Assembly (NCBI RefSeq): GCF_000757485.1
Contig: NZ_JPYO01000003.1
Location: forward strand, 1 to 64,000
From: Achromobacter sp. RTa
Lineage (GTDB): Bacteria > Pseudomonadota > Gammaproteobacteria > Burkholderiales > Burkholderiaceae_B
Direction: 5' to 3'
Length of the DNA stretch: 64,000 nt
Position 1 is the first letter of the stretch; each line of letters starts with the position of its first letter. The notes beneath the pieces are model-generated. The model ran no database searches. It was not told the DNA's origin and saw nothing but the letters and a program-made list of their open reading frames with translations. Of this stretch, positions 53,716 through 63,461 are shown piece after piece. The position numbers and the translations under genes were made by a program.

Positions 53716-55218
53716 ATGACCGTAGTGGCCAAACGCGCCGGCGCGCGTGCTGTCGAGACCCTGGAGGCGGACGACCTGTCCGCGCTCCTGAAGAAGGAAT
53801 TCAAACCCAAGACCGAGCAGGCGCAGGAAGCCGTCGAGCATGCCGTGCGGACCTTGGCGCACCAGGCGCTGGAGAACAGCGGCGTGGGGCTGTCGTCGGA
53901 CGCCTACCGCACCATCCAGGCCATCATCGCCGAGATCGACCGCAAGCTGTCGGAACAGATAAACGGCGTGATGCACCATCCAGACTTCCAGCAGCTGGAA
54001 GGCGCATGGCGCGGCCTGCATTACCTGGTCACCAACACCGAAACGGACGAGCTTCTGAAGATCCGCGTCATGTGCATGTCGAAGTCGGAGCTCGGCCGCA
54101 CGCTCAAACGGCACAAGGGCGTGGGCTGGGACCAGAGCCCGATCTTCAAGCGGGTGTACGAGGAGGAGTACGGGCAATTCGGCGGCGAGCCGATAGGCTG
54201 CCTCGTCGGCGACTACTACTTCGACCACAGCCCGCCCGACGTGGAGTTGCTGGGCGAGATCGCCAAGATCTCATCGGCCGCGCACTGCCCTTTCATCGCG
54301 GGCGCATCGCCGAACGTGATGCAGATGGATTCCTGGCAGGAGCTGGCCAATCCGCGCGACCTGACCAAGATCTTCACCAACACCGAGTACGCCGCGTGGC
54401 GCAGCCTGCGGGAGTCCGAGGATTCCCGCTACATCGGGCTGGCGATGCCGCGCTTTCTTGCGCGGCTGCCCTACGGGGCGCGCACCAATCCCGTCGACGA
54501 GTTCGATTTCGAGGAAGACACGGACGGCGCGAACCACGATCGCTACACCTGGACCAACTCCGCCTATGCGATGGCGGCCAACGTGAACCGTTCGTTCAAG
54601 CTCTATGGCTGGTGCACATCGATCCGCGGCGTGGAATCCGGCGGCGCGGTGGAGAACCTGCCGTGCCACAGCTTCCCCACGGATGACGGCGGAGTGGACC
54701 TGAAATGCCCGACCGAGATCGCCATCAGCGACCGGCGCGAGGCAGAGCTGGCCAAGAACGGCTTCATGCCGCTGGTGCATCGCAAGAACTCCGATTTCGC
54801 CGCCTTCATCGGCGCGCAGTCGCTGCAGAAGCCGCACGACTACTACGAGGCGGACGCGTCCGCCAACGCCAAGCTGGCCGCGCGCCTGCCCTATCTGTTC
54901 GCATGCTGCCGCTTCGCGCACTACCTGAAGTGCATCGTGCGCGACAAGATCGGTTCATTCCGCGAACGCGACGACATGGAGCGTTGGCTGAACGACTGGA
55001 TCATGAATTACGTGGATGGCGACCCCGTGAACTCCTCGCAGGAGACCAAGGCGCGCAAGCCATTGGCGGCGGCCGAGGTGCAGGTGCAGGAGATCGAGGA
55101 CAACCCGGGCTATTACTCCGCCAAGTTTTTCCTGCGGCCGCACTATCAGCTGGAAGGGCTGACAGTGTCGCTGCGGCTGGTATCCAAGCTGCCTTCGCTC
55201 AAGCAGAACGAAGGCTGA
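53716..55218 (+). CDS. tssC: Type VI secretion contractile sheath large subunit TssC (VipB)
   Basis: The 500-residue product has the TssC segments VMHHPDFQQLEGAWRGLHYL, DQSPIFKRVYEEEYGQFGGE, PIGCLVGDYYFDHSPPDVEL, FIAGASPNVMQMDSWQELAN and the C-terminal FFLRPHYQLEGLTVSLRLVS. The ATG at 53716 follows CGGAGAATGCC; the frame is open back into tssB but the start fits family length. It lies 67 bases after tssB. Confidence 0.96.
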   Translation: MTVVAKRAGARAVETLEADDLSALLKKEFKPKTEQAQEAVEHAVRTLAHQALENSGVGLSSDAYRTIQAIIAEIDRKLSEQINGVMHHPDFQQLEGAWRGLHYLVTNTETDELLKIRVMCMSKSELGRTLKRHKGVGWDQSPIFKRVYEEEYGQFGGEPIGCLVGDYYFDHSPPDVELLGEIAKISSAAHCPFIAGASPNVMQMDSWQELANPRDLTKIFTNTEYAAWRSLRESEDSRYIGLAMPRFLARLPYGARTNPVDEFDFEEDTDGANHDRYTWTNSAYAMAANVNRSFKLYGWCTSIRGVESGGAVENLPCHSFPTDDGGVDLKCPTEIAISDRREAELAKNGFMPLVHRKNSDFAAFIGAQSLQKPHDYYEADASANAKLAARLPYLFACCRFAHYLKCIVRDKIGSFRERDDMERWLNDWIMNYVDGDPVNSSQETKARKPLAAAEVQVQEIEDNPGYYSAKFFLRPHYQLEGLTVSLRLVSKLPSLKQNEG

Positions 55219-55270
55219 GTGGAGCTGACAAGACGGGCGCAGCCGCGCCCGGTAACTCCAGGAGACAGAT

Positions 55271-55756
55271 GTGGCAGTGGACATGTTCATGAAAATCGAT
55301 GGGGCCAATGGCGAATCCAAGGATGCCAACCACAAGGACTGGACCGACATCGTGTCCTTTTCTTGGGGCGCCACGCAGCCAGGCAATATGGCCAGCGGCG
55401 GCGGCCTGGGCGCCGGCAAGGCGAGTTTCAACGACCTGCACGTGGTGGCCCGCATCGACAAGGCGGCGCCGGCCGTGATGAAGCATTGCGCCAGCGGCAA
55501 GCATCTCAGCAAGATCGAGCTGTCCATGTGCAAGGCGGGCGGCGAGCAGATCGAATACTCGAAGATCACGCTTGAAGACGTGCTGGTGTCCTCGGTACAG
55601 ATCTCGGGAGACCGCAGCGCGGAAGGCGTGGTGGTGAACTTCGCGTTCCAGGCGGCCAAGGTCAAGCAGCAGTACTGGGAGCAGACCGACAAGGGCGGCA
55701 AGGGCGCCGAAAGCCTGGTCGCCTGGGACATCAAGCAGAACAAGGAAGTGGGCTAG
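55271..55756 (+). CDS. hcp: Type VI secretion tube protein Hcp
   Basis: The 161-residue product has the Hcp pattern: DMFMKIDGANGESKD, WTDIVSFSWGATQPGN, ASFNDLHVVARIDKAAPAVM and the end segment QQYWEQTDKGGKGAESLVAW. It has no signal peptide, as expected of a protein that stacks as hexamers inside the sheath and is ejected. It starts with GTG at 55271 behind AGGAGACAGAT. Confidence 0.95.
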   Translation: MAVDMFMKIDGANGESKDANHKDWTDIVSFSWGATQPGNMASGGGLGAGKASFNDLHVVARIDKAAPAVMKHCASGKHLSKIELSMCKAGGEQIEYSKITLEDVLVSSVQISGDRSAEGVVVNFAFQAAKVKQQYWEQTDKGGKGAESLVAWDIKQNKEVG

Positions 55757-55768
55757 GGCGGGCGTTCC

Positions 55769-56584
55769 ATGTCTATAGCTGCCGTTCCTTTCGGCGCGAT
55801 CAGTCTGGCCGGCCAGCTGGATGAGGTGCAGGCGCAGGTGCGCCGGCGGCCAGCCGACGCGGACCTGCGGGCGCAGTTGTTCCAGTTGCTGGCGGTGCAG
55901 GGCGATTGGGCGCGCGCGGCCGAGCAATTGGACGTCTGCGCGCACCTCAACGCCCAGGCGCGCCCGATGCAGGCGCTCTACGGCAGCGCCCTCGCCGCGG
56001 AGCGCGAACGCGAAGCCGTGCTGGGCGGACAAGGCGAGCCGGCCTTGCTGGACAGGCCCGCGGATTGGCTGCGGCGCCTGATCTCGGCCCTGCGGCTGGA
56101 CGGGCAGTCCGCCGCCCAGGCCGCGGAGCTGCGCGGCCTGGCCCTCCAGGAAGCCAGCGCGCGCGCGGGCTCGCTGGGCCTCTCCACGCAGGATGCGGCG
56201 CAACCCTTCCAGTGGATCTGCGACGGCGACAGCCGGCTGGGCCCGGTCTTCGAGTTCCTGGCGGGCGGACGCTATGTGTGGCTGCCTTTCGCGGAGCTCA
56301 AGCGGGTGCGGCTGCTGGGCCCGCAGGGCCTGTGCGATCTGGTGTGGGCCCAGGCCGAGATCGAACTGAACGACGGCCGGGTGCAGCAAGGCCTGGTGCC
56401 GGTACGTTATCCGCCGGTGCCGGGGGAGCGCATGGTCGAGCTGTCGGATCCGGCCAAGCTGGGAAGAATCACCGACTGGCGAGCGCTGCACGGGGACACC
56501 TATGCCGGCGTCGGGCAGAGAATGTGGCTGACCGACAGCGGCGAGTTCGCACTGCTCGATATACGCACCCTGGAGCTGGAATGA
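55769..56584 (+). CDS. tagJ: Type VI secretion accessory protein TagJ (ImpE family)
   Basis: The 271-residue product has an N-terminal TPR-like part (QVRRRPADADLRAQLFQLLA, VQGDWARAAEQLDVCAHLNA) and the ImpE C-terminal part (FEFLAGGRYVWLPFAELKRV, GQRMWLTDSGEFALLDIRTL). In Pseudomonas aeruginosa TagJ binds the sheath subunit TssB and the ClpV ATPase. Its presence marks the TagJ-containing subgroup of these systems. It follows hcp by 12 bases and overlaps tssE by 4. Confidence 0.88.
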   Translation: MSIAAVPFGAISLAGQLDEVQAQVRRRPADADLRAQLFQLLAVQGDWARAAEQLDVCAHLNAQARPMQALYGSALAAEREREAVLGGQGEPALLDRPADWLRRLISALRLDGQSAAQAAELRGLALQEASARAGSLGLSTQDAAQPFQWICDGDSRLGPVFEFLAGGRYVWLPFAELKRVRLLGPQGLCDLVWAQAEIELNDGRVQQGLVPVRYPPVPGERMVELSDPAKLGRITDWRALHGDTYAGVGQRMWLTDSGEFALLDIRTLELE

Positions 56585-57135
56585 TGGGCCACGCGGACAA
56601 TCCCGTAGGTTGGGAGCCGCTGGCTCGCAGCCAGCGCGCGGCGCGGGACCGCCTGCAGCCGTCGTTGCTGGACCGGCTGACGGACAACGAGCCGGCCAAG
56701 CGCGAAGAACCGCGCGAGAGCGCCATGCTTACGCACGAAGCGCTGCGCGCCGCGGTTCTGCGGGACCTCCGCTGGCTGCTCAACACCGTGAACCTGCAGA
56801 CTTCCCAGGACCTGTCGGCGCATCGGCCCGTGGCGCTTTCCACCTTGAATTTCGGCGTGCGCGCCATGGCGGGAAAGCGCATGTCGGAGATCGACTGGAT
56901 CGACGTGGAAGAGTCGATCCGCAGCGCGATTTCGGCGTTCGAGCCGCGCATACTGGATTCTTCCGTCGAGGTCCGCTGCGTGACGGACGCCGGCACGCTG
57001 GAGCATCACAATGTCCTGAGCCTGGAGATACGGGGCATGCTGTGGTGCGTGCCGCAGCCGCTCGAATTCCTGTTCCGCACGGATATCGACCTGGAAAGCG
57101 GCCATATGGATCTGCGCGATCTGGGTGGCGCCTGA
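56581..57135 (+). CDS. tssE: Type VI secretion baseplate protein TssE
   Basis: The 184-residue product has the gp25-like baseplate fold: LQPSLLDRLTDNEP near the start, LRDLRWLLNTVNLQTSQDLS, LSTLNFGVRAMAGKRMSEID and LSLEIRGMLWCVPQPLEFLF. Starts at 56581 or 56584 are possible (ATGATG); the first overlaps the tagJ stop. The stop shares one base with the tssF start, so translation is probably coupled. Confidence 0.92.
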   Translation: MMGHADNPVGWEPLARSQRAARDRLQPSLLDRLTDNEPAKREEPRESAMLTHEALRAAVLRDLRWLLNTVNLQTSQDLSAHRPVALSTLNFGVRAMAGKRMSEIDWIDVEESIRSAISAFEPRILDSSVEVRCVTDAGTLEHHNVLSLEIRGMLWCVPQPLEFLFRTDIDLESGHMDLRDLGGA

Positions 57136-59039
57136 TGGACGACCGGCTGCTGGACTACTACAACCGCGAGCTGGTCTATCTGCGGGAGCTGGGGGCGGAA
57201 TTCGCCCAAGCCCATCCCAAGGTGGCGCGGCGGCTGGGCATGAACGCCACGGAAGTGGCCGATCCCTATGTCGAACGCCTGCTGGAAGGCTTCAGCTTCC
57301 TGACCGCGCGCATCCACATGAAAATGGACGCGGAATTTCCGCGCTTTTCGCAACGGCTGCTGGAGGTGGTGTACCCGAACTATCTGGCGCCCACGCCCGC
57401 CATGGCGATCGTGCAGTTTTCTCCAAGCATGAACGAAGGCACGCTGGCCGGCGGTTTCGACCTGCCGCGCGGCACGTTGTTGCGCGGCCGTGTGGCGCGT
57501 GGCGAACAGACGCCTTGCGATTTCACGACGGGGCATGCCTTGCGCCTGTGGCCCTTGCAGGTTACGCAGGCGGAATTCACGGCCACGCCCCAGGACCTGC
57601 CGCTGGCGCGATTGGGCCTGGCGGGACGGGCGGGGCGCGTATTGAGCGCCTTGCGCATCAGGATGGAGGTGGGCGGCGGCCAGAGGCTGGAAGACCTGGA
57701 CCTCGATCAGCTGGTCTTTCACCTGAATGGCCAGGACGTGCAGATGCAGCGCCTGCTGGAAGTGGTGATGGGACACACGGTGGCGGTCCTGGGCCACGAC
57801 ACGGCGCGCCCAGCCGCGTGGATCAACAAGCTGCCGCCGGGTTCGGTGCGCCACGAAGGCTTTGCCGACGACCAGGCGCTATTGCCCAGCGACGCTCGCG
57901 TATTCCAAGGCTACCGCTTGCTGCAGGAGTATTTCGCATTCGCGCAGCGATATCTTTTCTTCAGCGTCAATGGCTTGAAGAACGGGCTGCGCACGCCGCC
58001 GCTGCCGCAAGGCGCGCAGCGCGATACCCGAGCCTTCGACCTGACCCTGTTGTTCTCCGTGGCGGCGCCCGAACTGGAGGGGGCGATCTCGGCCGGCAAC
58101 CTGGCCTTGCATTGCGTCCCGGCGATCAATCTGTTTCCCAAGCGCGCGGATCGCGTCGCCGTTACGCCCCGGACGTCCGAGTATCACGTGGTCATCGACC
58201 GCAGCCGTCCGCTGGACTATGAAGTCTTCAGCGTGACGCGCGTCGCCGGCCATGCCTCGGCGCAGCGGCAGGAGCAGGAGTTCCGTCCGTTCTATGGCTC
58301 GCTGGGCAGCGACCCGGACGATTACGGCGCCTACTTCTCCGTGCGCCGCGAACCGCGCCTGATCTCCGACACGGCACAGCGCAACGGCACCCGCACCGGC
58401 TATACCGGAAGCGAGGTTTTCCTGTCGCTGGTGGACCGGCACGAGGCGCCGTTTTCCGGCGACCTGCGGCACCTGACCCTTGAGGCGCTGTGCACCAACC
58501 GCGACCTGGCGATGCTGTTGCCGCTGGGCGCCGAGACCGACCTGACGCTGCGAGTGTCGGCGCCCGTCCGCGCGGTGAAGGTGTTGCACGGGCCCACCCG
58601 GCCCGGCGCGGCGCTGGCCGAAAACGCCGCTACCTGGCACCTGATCAGCCATCTGGGGCTGAACTACCTGAGCCTGACCGACCTGGATGCCGAGCAGGGC
58701 GCGCAGACGCTGCGCGAGATGTTGCACGTCTATGGGAATCTGGCGGACCCCGCCACGCGCAGGCATATATCGGGCCTGCGCTACGTCAGCGCGACGCCCG
58801 TGCACCATCGCCTGCCCGTGCCGGGGCCCATCGTCCACGGGCGGGGCGTGCGCATTGCGCTACAGGTGGATGAAACCGCCTTCTCGGGCATCAGCCCCTA
58901 TTTGTTCGGCGCGGTATTGGAGCAGTTCTTCGCGCGCCACGTATCGATCAACCTGATGTCGGAGCTGGTCCTGTCGACCCTGCAGCGCGGCGAGGTCGCC
59001 CGCTTCAAGCCCCGCATGGGACGCAGGCCGGCCGTCTAG
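57135..59039 (+). CDS. tssF: Type VI secretion baseplate protein TssF
   Basis: The 634-residue product has the TssF hallmarks LLDYYNRELVYLRELGAEFA, HPKVARRLGMNATEVADPYV, VERLLEGFSFLTARIHMKMD, FSQRLLEVVYPNYLAPTPAM and YRLLQEYFAFAQRYLFFSVN. TssF joins TssE, TssG and TssK in the baseplate wedge around VgrG. The ATG at 57135 overlaps the tssE stop by one base. In this locus a DUF3540 gene, not tssG, follows it. Confidence 0.95.
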   Translation: MDDRLLDYYNRELVYLRELGAEFAQAHPKVARRLGMNATEVADPYVERLLEGFSFLTARIHMKMDAEFPRFSQRLLEVVYPNYLAPTPAMAIVQFSPSMNEGTLAGGFDLPRGTLLRGRVARGEQTPCDFTTGHALRLWPLQVTQAEFTATPQDLPLARLGLAGRAGRVLSALRIRMEVGGGQRLEDLDLDQLVFHLNGQDVQMQRLLEVVMGHTVAVLGHDTARPAAWINKLPPGSVRHEGFADDQALLPSDARVFQGYRLLQEYFAFAQRYLFFSVNGLKNGLRTPPLPQGAQRDTRAFDLTLLFSVAAPELEGAISAGNLALHCVPAINLFPKRADRVAVTPRTSEYHVVIDRSRPLDYEVFSVTRVAGHASAQRQEQEFRPFYGSLGSDPDDYGAYFSVRREPRLISDTAQRNGTRTGYTGSEVFLSLVDRHEAPFSGDLRHLTLEALCTNRDLAMLLPLGAETDLTLRVSAPVRAVKVLHGPTRPGAALAENAATWHLISHLGLNYLSLTDLDAEQGAQTLREMLHVYGNLADPATRRHISGLRYVSATPVHHRLPVPGPIVHGRGVRIALQVDETAFSGISPYLFGAVLEQFFARHVSINLMSELVLSTLQRGEVARFKPRMGRRPAV

Positions 59040-59061
59040 GTCCCGCCACGAACAGGAGCGC

Positions 59062-59721
59062 ATGATGAAATCCGCCGCAAGTCTGAACCGCATGGCCTAC
59101 GACCCCGTCCATCTGCTGGGCGAACTGTTGCGCCGCGAGCCCGACGGCAGCTACGCGGTCGCGTGCGACGGCCGCGTCTGGACCGCGCAACGCGCCGCCA
59201 GCTGCCTGCTGGAACCCATGCCTGGCGACGAGGTGCTGATCAGCGGCCCGGATCCGGCACGGGTCTACCTGATCGCGGTTACCGTGCAGGCGGATCCCGG
59301 GCGCACCACGCTTGAAGCGCAGGGGGAACTGGTATTGCGGTCGCGCACCGGCGATGTGTCCTTGGAAAGCGCCGGCAACGTGGCGTTGCGGGGCCGGGCC
59401 GCGGTGAGCGTGCGGGCGCCGGAGTACAGCCTGGAGGCCGACGAGGCACGCCATGCCGTCGGCAACATGCGCGTGATCGCGCGGCAGCTGCATGCCACCG
59501 TGGGCGAGACGCGCCTGGTGGGACGAAGCTATGAAGCGGTGCTGGACCGCCTGACCCTCATGGCCCGCCTGTCCATGCGCAGCATCAGCGAGATGGATCA
59601 GGTGCGTGCCGGGGCGATCGATTTCCAGGCTGAGCAGAGCGCGCGGCTGCATGCGGCCTATACGCTGGTTACCGGCGCCGACCTGGTCAAGGTGGACGCC
59701 AAGCAGATCCACATGGGGTAA
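59062..59721 (+). CDS. DUF3540 protein inserted between tssF and tssG
   Basis: The 219-residue product fits DUF3540: a small OB-like start (GSYAVACDGRVWTAQRAASC, LLEPMPGDEVLISGPDPARV) and then short repeated strands (TTLEAQGELVLRSRTGDVSL, ESAGNVALRGRAAVSVRAPE) like the beta-helix stalk of VgrG, ending in TGADLVKVDAKQIHMG. DUF3540 genes often travel with DUF2169, DUF4150 and pentapeptide genes, all present on the other strand here. A spike-like adaptor for the DUF4150 cap is a reasonable guess. GGAGCGC precedes the ATG, and tssG follows within 5 bases. Confidence 0.8.
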   Translation: MMKSAASLNRMAYDPVHLLGELLRREPDGSYAVACDGRVWTAQRAASCLLEPMPGDEVLISGPDPARVYLIAVTVQADPGRTTLEAQGELVLRSRTGDVSLESAGNVALRGRAAVSVRAPEYSLEADEARHAVGNMRVIARQLHATVGETRLVGRSYEAVLDRLTLMARLSMRSISEMDQVRAGAIDFQAEQSARLHAAYTLVTGADLVKVDAKQIHMG

Positions 59722-59725
59722 GACG

Positions 59726-60829
59726 GTGGACGCCGCGCAGCCCGCATCCGCTCCCGCGCTTTCGCCCTTCGCCCCGTCGGGCGTGCTCGCGCAATGGTGG
59801 CGCGCGCTGGAGCGCGAGCCCTATGCCCACGATCTGTTCCATGCCCTGCGCTGGATAGACGCGCATTCGGGCGCCCGCAAGCCGTTGGGACGCGATACCG
59901 TGGCGCGCTACGAGCCCGTGCGGCTGCGGCAGGAGCCTTCGATGGCGTTCGCGCCGTCCACCGTCGCGCGCGCCCGTGCCGCCGAGGAGGGGCGGCCCCC
60001 GGAACTGTCGATCTATGGCTTCGGCCTGTTCGGCCCCAACGGCCCCTTGCCCTTGCACCTGACCGAGCATGTCCACGAGCGGCTGGCGCACCATGGCGAC
60101 CGCACGTTGTCGGCATTCGCCGATGTGTTCCATCACCGGCTCATCCTGCTTTTCTACAGGGCCTGGGCCGATGCCCAGAGCACCGTCAGCCTGGACCGGA
60201 AGGAAGAGCGCTTCACGCGCTACGTGGCCAGCCTGCTCCACATGGGCGAGCCGTCGATGCGACGGCGCGATGCCGTGCTGGATCACGCCAAATACTTCAT
60301 GGCCGGCCATCTGGTGCGCCAGACGCGCAATCCGGAAGGCCTGAAGCACATTCTGCAATCGTTCTTCGGCCTGCCCGTGCGCATTCACGAGTTCGTGCCG
60401 CAGTGGATCCGGCTGGAGCCCGGGCAGCGCCTGGGCCTGGGCAGCGCGGCCGGCCTGGGGCGCGACACGGTGTTGGGGATCGCGGTGCGCGACGCCCAGC
60501 ACAAGTTCCGCATCGAGATCGGCCCGCTGAAACTGGAGGACTACCTGAGCTTTCTTCCGGGCGGCGAGCGCGCCCGGCAACTGACGCACTGGGTCAGGCA
60601 CTACATCGGCATGGAGCTGGACTGGGACCTCAGGCCGGTGCTGCGCGCGCAGGACGCGCGCGGACTGAACCTGGGGGCGCAACGCCCGCTGGGGCTGTCC
60701 GCGTGGCTGGGCAAGCGCCGGCCCGCGCAAGGCGAGGCGCGCGATCTGCTGCTGGACTATGAACGCCGCGGACGCACCCCGGCACGTGGCCGTCCGCCGG
60801 CCGGACCCTCAACGACCCCATGCGCGTGA
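59726..60829 (+). CDS. tssG: Type VI secretion baseplate protein TssG
   Basis: The 367-residue product has the TssG segments REPYAHDLFHALRWIDAHS, LSIYGFGLFGPNGPLPLHLT, LTEHVHERLAHHGDRTLSAF, ADVFHHRLILLFYRAWADAQ and FFGLPVRIHEFVPQW. It partners TssF. It starts with GTG at 59726 behind GGGG, 4 bases after the DUF3540 stop. The C-terminal 25 residues (ERRGRTPARGRPPAGPSTTP) are basic and Pro-rich. Confidence 0.92.
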   Translation: MDAAQPASAPALSPFAPSGVLAQWWRALEREPYAHDLFHALRWIDAHSGARKPLGRDTVARYEPVRLRQEPSMAFAPSTVARARAAEEGRPPELSIYGFGLFGPNGPLPLHLTEHVHERLAHHGDRTLSAFADVFHHRLILLFYRAWADAQSTVSLDRKEERFTRYVASLLHMGEPSMRRRDAVLDHAKYFMAGHLVRQTRNPEGLKHILQSFFGLPVRIHEFVPQWIRLEPGQRLGLGSAAGLGRDTVLGIAVRDAQHKFRIEIGPLKLEDYLSFLPGGERARQLTHWVRHYIGMELDWDLRPVLRAQDARGLNLGAQRPLGLSAWLGKRRPAQGEARDLLLDYERRGRTPARGRPPAGPSTTPCA

Positions 60830-60844
60830 AGGCGCCTAGAGACC

Positions 60845-63457
60845 ATGTCGGATATCGGCCGCATCGACCTTTTCGGAAAGCTCAATCCCCTGCTCTACCA
60901 GACGCTGGAGGGCGCCACCGCGTTCTGCAAGCTGCGCGGCAATCCCTATGTCGAACTGGTCCATTGGGTGCACCAGATCCTGCACGCCCAGGATAGCGAC
61001 CTGCATAGGATCGCGCGGCGCTTCGACCTGGACCTGGCCCGCTTGCAGGCCGATCTCACGGCGGAACTGGATCGCCTGCCGGCGGGCGCGGGCTCGGTGT
61101 CCGACCTGTCCGAACACATCGATCACGCGGTCGAGCGAGCCTGGGTACTGGGTTCGCTGCGCTACGGCGCGGCGCGCATCCGCAGCGCCCATCTGCTGGC
61201 GGGCTTGGCGAGGACGTACGCGTTGCGCCACGTGCTGCTGGGCATGTCGGCGCAGTTTTCCCGCATTGCGCCAGAAGCCCTGCTCGAGCAGATGGACGAG
61301 ATCGTGCGCGGGTCGCCGGAAGACGCCGCGCAGACGCCGGCGGCGTCCGGCGATGCCGGCACGCATGGGGAGGGCGCCTCTGCCCTTGCGCGATTCGCCG
61401 TCGACCTGACGGCCAGGGCGCTCGAGGGCGCGATCGATCCGATTTCCGGACGCGACGAGGAAATCCGCCAGATCATCGATGTGCTGATGCGGCGCCGCCA
61501 GAACAACCCATTGCTGGCGGGCGAGGCTGGCGTCGGCAAGACCGCGGTCGTGGAGGGGCTGGCGCTGCGCCTGGCGGGCGGAGACGTGCCGCCGCAGTTG
61601 CGCGAGGTTTCCCTGTACCTGCTGGACATCGGACTGCTGCAGGCCGGCGCGGGAGTGAAAGGCGAATTCGAACAGCGGCTGCGCAGCGTCATCGACGAGG
61701 TGCAGGCCAGCGAGAAGCCGATCGTGCTGTTCATCGACGAGATCCACACGCTGGTGGGAGCCGGCGGAGCGGCGGGCACGGGAGACGCGGCCAATCTGCT
61801 CAAGCCGGCGCTGGCGCGCGGCCAGCTGCGCACCATCGGCGCGACCACCTGGTCCGAATACAAGAAATACATCGAGAAGGATCCCGCGCTGAGCCGCCGT
61901 TTCCAGGTGATCCAGATCCACGAGCCCGACGAGACACGGGCGTTCGGGATGCTGAGGGGGCTGGCCGGGACCTTGCAGACACATCACGGCGTTCTGCTGC
62001 TGGACGAAGCAATCGAGGCGGCGGTGACTTTGTCGCATCGCTACATTCCGGCGCGCCAGCTGCCCGACAAGGCCGTCGCGCTGCTGGATACGGCCTGCGC
62101 GCGCGTCGCGGTCAGCCAGCATGCCGCGCCGCCCAGCCTGGAAGACGCCCGCAGGCGCATCCAGGCCCTGGAAATCGCGCAAGGCATCGCGCTGCGCGAG
62201 CGCCGCCTGGGCGCGGGCGATGCAGAGCGGGTCGAACGCCTGGCGGCCGAGCTGGCCGGGGCGGCGGAAAGCGAGCGGACGCTGGCGGCGCGCTGGGAGG
62301 CCGAGAAGGCGCTGGCCGGGCGCATTCTTTCGATGCGCGAGGCGCTGGACCAGGCTTCGGACACCGGGCAGGAAGAGCAGCGGCAGGCGCTGGCGCAGGC
62401 GCAGGAAGCGCTGGCGCGGAGCCAGCAGGAGGCTCCGATGATCCATTGCGCGGTCGACGCCGCGGCGGTGGCGGCGGTGGTCGCCGACTGGACCGGAATT
62501 CCGGTGGGGCGCATGGTGCGCGATGAGGCGCAAGCGGTGCTGGCCTTGGCCGACACGCTGGAAAAGCGGGTGCTCGGCCAGCGCGAAGGGCTGGAAGCGG
62601 TGGCCCGCCGGGTCCAGACGTCGCGCGCCCGCCTGACCGATCCCGACAAGCCGGTGGGCGTATTCCTGCTTTGCGGTCCAAGCGGCGTCGGCAAAACCGA
62701 AACCGCCCTGGCCCTGGCGGAGGCTCTCTATGGCGGCGAGCAGAACCTGATCACCATCAACATGAGCGAGTTCCAGGAATCGCACACGGTGTCCACGCTC
62801 AAGGGCGCGCCGCCTGGATATGTCGGCTATGGGGAGGGCGGCGTGCTGACCGAGGCAGTGCGCAGGCGGCCCTACAGCGTGGTGCTGCTCGACGAGGTGG
62901 AAAAGGCCCACGCCGACGTGCACGAGATTTTCTTCCAGGTCTTCGACAAGGGCTGGATGGAGGACGGCGAAGGGCGGTACATCGATTTCCGCAACACGAT
63001 CATCATCCTGACTTCCAACGTGGGCGCGGAGCGGATCGCGGCCCTGTGCGCGGATCCGGCTCTGATGCCGGACGCCCCGGGATTGGCGGCCGCGCTGCGG
63101 GAACCCTTGCTGCAGGCCTTTCCGGCCGCCCTGCTGGGAAGGCTCGTCGCCGTTCCTTACCTTCCGCTGCCGGACGCCATGCTGGAGCGCATCGTGGGCC
63201 TGCAGTTCGAACGGGTGCGCCGCCGCCTGTCGGCGCATCACGGCATCGAACTGGAGGTGGCGCCGGAAGCCGTTGCGCTGGTTGTCGCGCGCTGCGCGGA
63301 AGTGGAGTCGGGAGCGCGCATGGTGGACGCCGTGCTCACGAACACGGTGCTGCCGAAGATCGGCCGCGAATTGCTGGGCGCCTCGATGCAGGGCCGCAGC
63401 CTGAGCCTGGTGCGCGTGTCGGCGGCCGGCGGAGAGTTCCGCTATGACTATGCGTGA
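60845..63457 (+). CDS. clpV: Type VI secretion ATPase TssH (ClpV)
   Basis: The 870-residue AAA+ protein disassembles contracted sheaths. The N-terminal Clp repeat domain covers about 1-165 (LFGKLNPLLYQTLEGATAFC). Nucleotide domain 1 has Walker A GEAGVGKTA (from residue 226) and LFIDEIHTLVGAGG. A middle coiled coil lies at about 410-535. Domain 2 has Walker A GPSGVGKTE (from residue 611) and VVLLDEVEKAHADV. Domain order and spacing identify ClpV rather than ClpB. A TagJ gene upstream suggests a TagJ-linked mode of sheath recognition. It is the last gene of the rightward operon. Confidence 0.95.
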   Translation: MSDIGRIDLFGKLNPLLYQTLEGATAFCKLRGNPYVELVHWVHQILHAQDSDLHRIARRFDLDLARLQADLTAELDRLPAGAGSVSDLSEHIDHAVERAWVLGSLRYGAARIRSAHLLAGLARTYALRHVLLGMSAQFSRIAPEALLEQMDEIVRGSPEDAAQTPAASGDAGTHGEGASALARFAVDLTARALEGAIDPISGRDEEIRQIIDVLMRRRQNNPLLAGEAGVGKTAVVEGLALRLAGGDVPPQLREVSLYLLDIGLLQAGAGVKGEFEQRLRSVIDEVQASEKPIVLFIDEIHTLVGAGGAAGTGDAANLLKPALARGQLRTIGATTWSEYKKYIEKDPALSRRFQVIQIHEPDETRAFGMLRGLAGTLQTHHGVLLLDEAIEAAVTLSHRYIPARQLPDKAVALLDTACARVAVSQHAAPPSLEDARRRIQALEIAQGIALRERRLGAGDAERVERLAAELAGAAESERTLAARWEAEKALAGRILSMREALDQASDTGQEEQRQALAQAQEALARSQQEAPMIHCAVDAAAVAAVVADWTGIPVGRMVRDEAQAVLALADTLEKRVLGQREGLEAVARRVQTSRARLTDPDKPVGVFLLCGPSGVGKTETALALAEALYGGEQNLITINMSEFQESHTVSTLKGAPPGYVGYGEGGVLTEAVRRRPYSVVLLDEVEKAHADVHEIFFQVFDKGWMEDGEGRYIDFRNTIIILTSNVGAERIAALCADPALMPDAPGLAAALREPLLQAFPAALLGRLVAVPYLPLPDAMLERIVGLQFERVRRRLSAHHGIELEVAPEAVALVVARCAEVESGARMVDAVLTNTVLPKIGRELLGASMQGRSLSLVRVSAAGGEFRYDYA

Positions 63458-63461
63458 GCCG

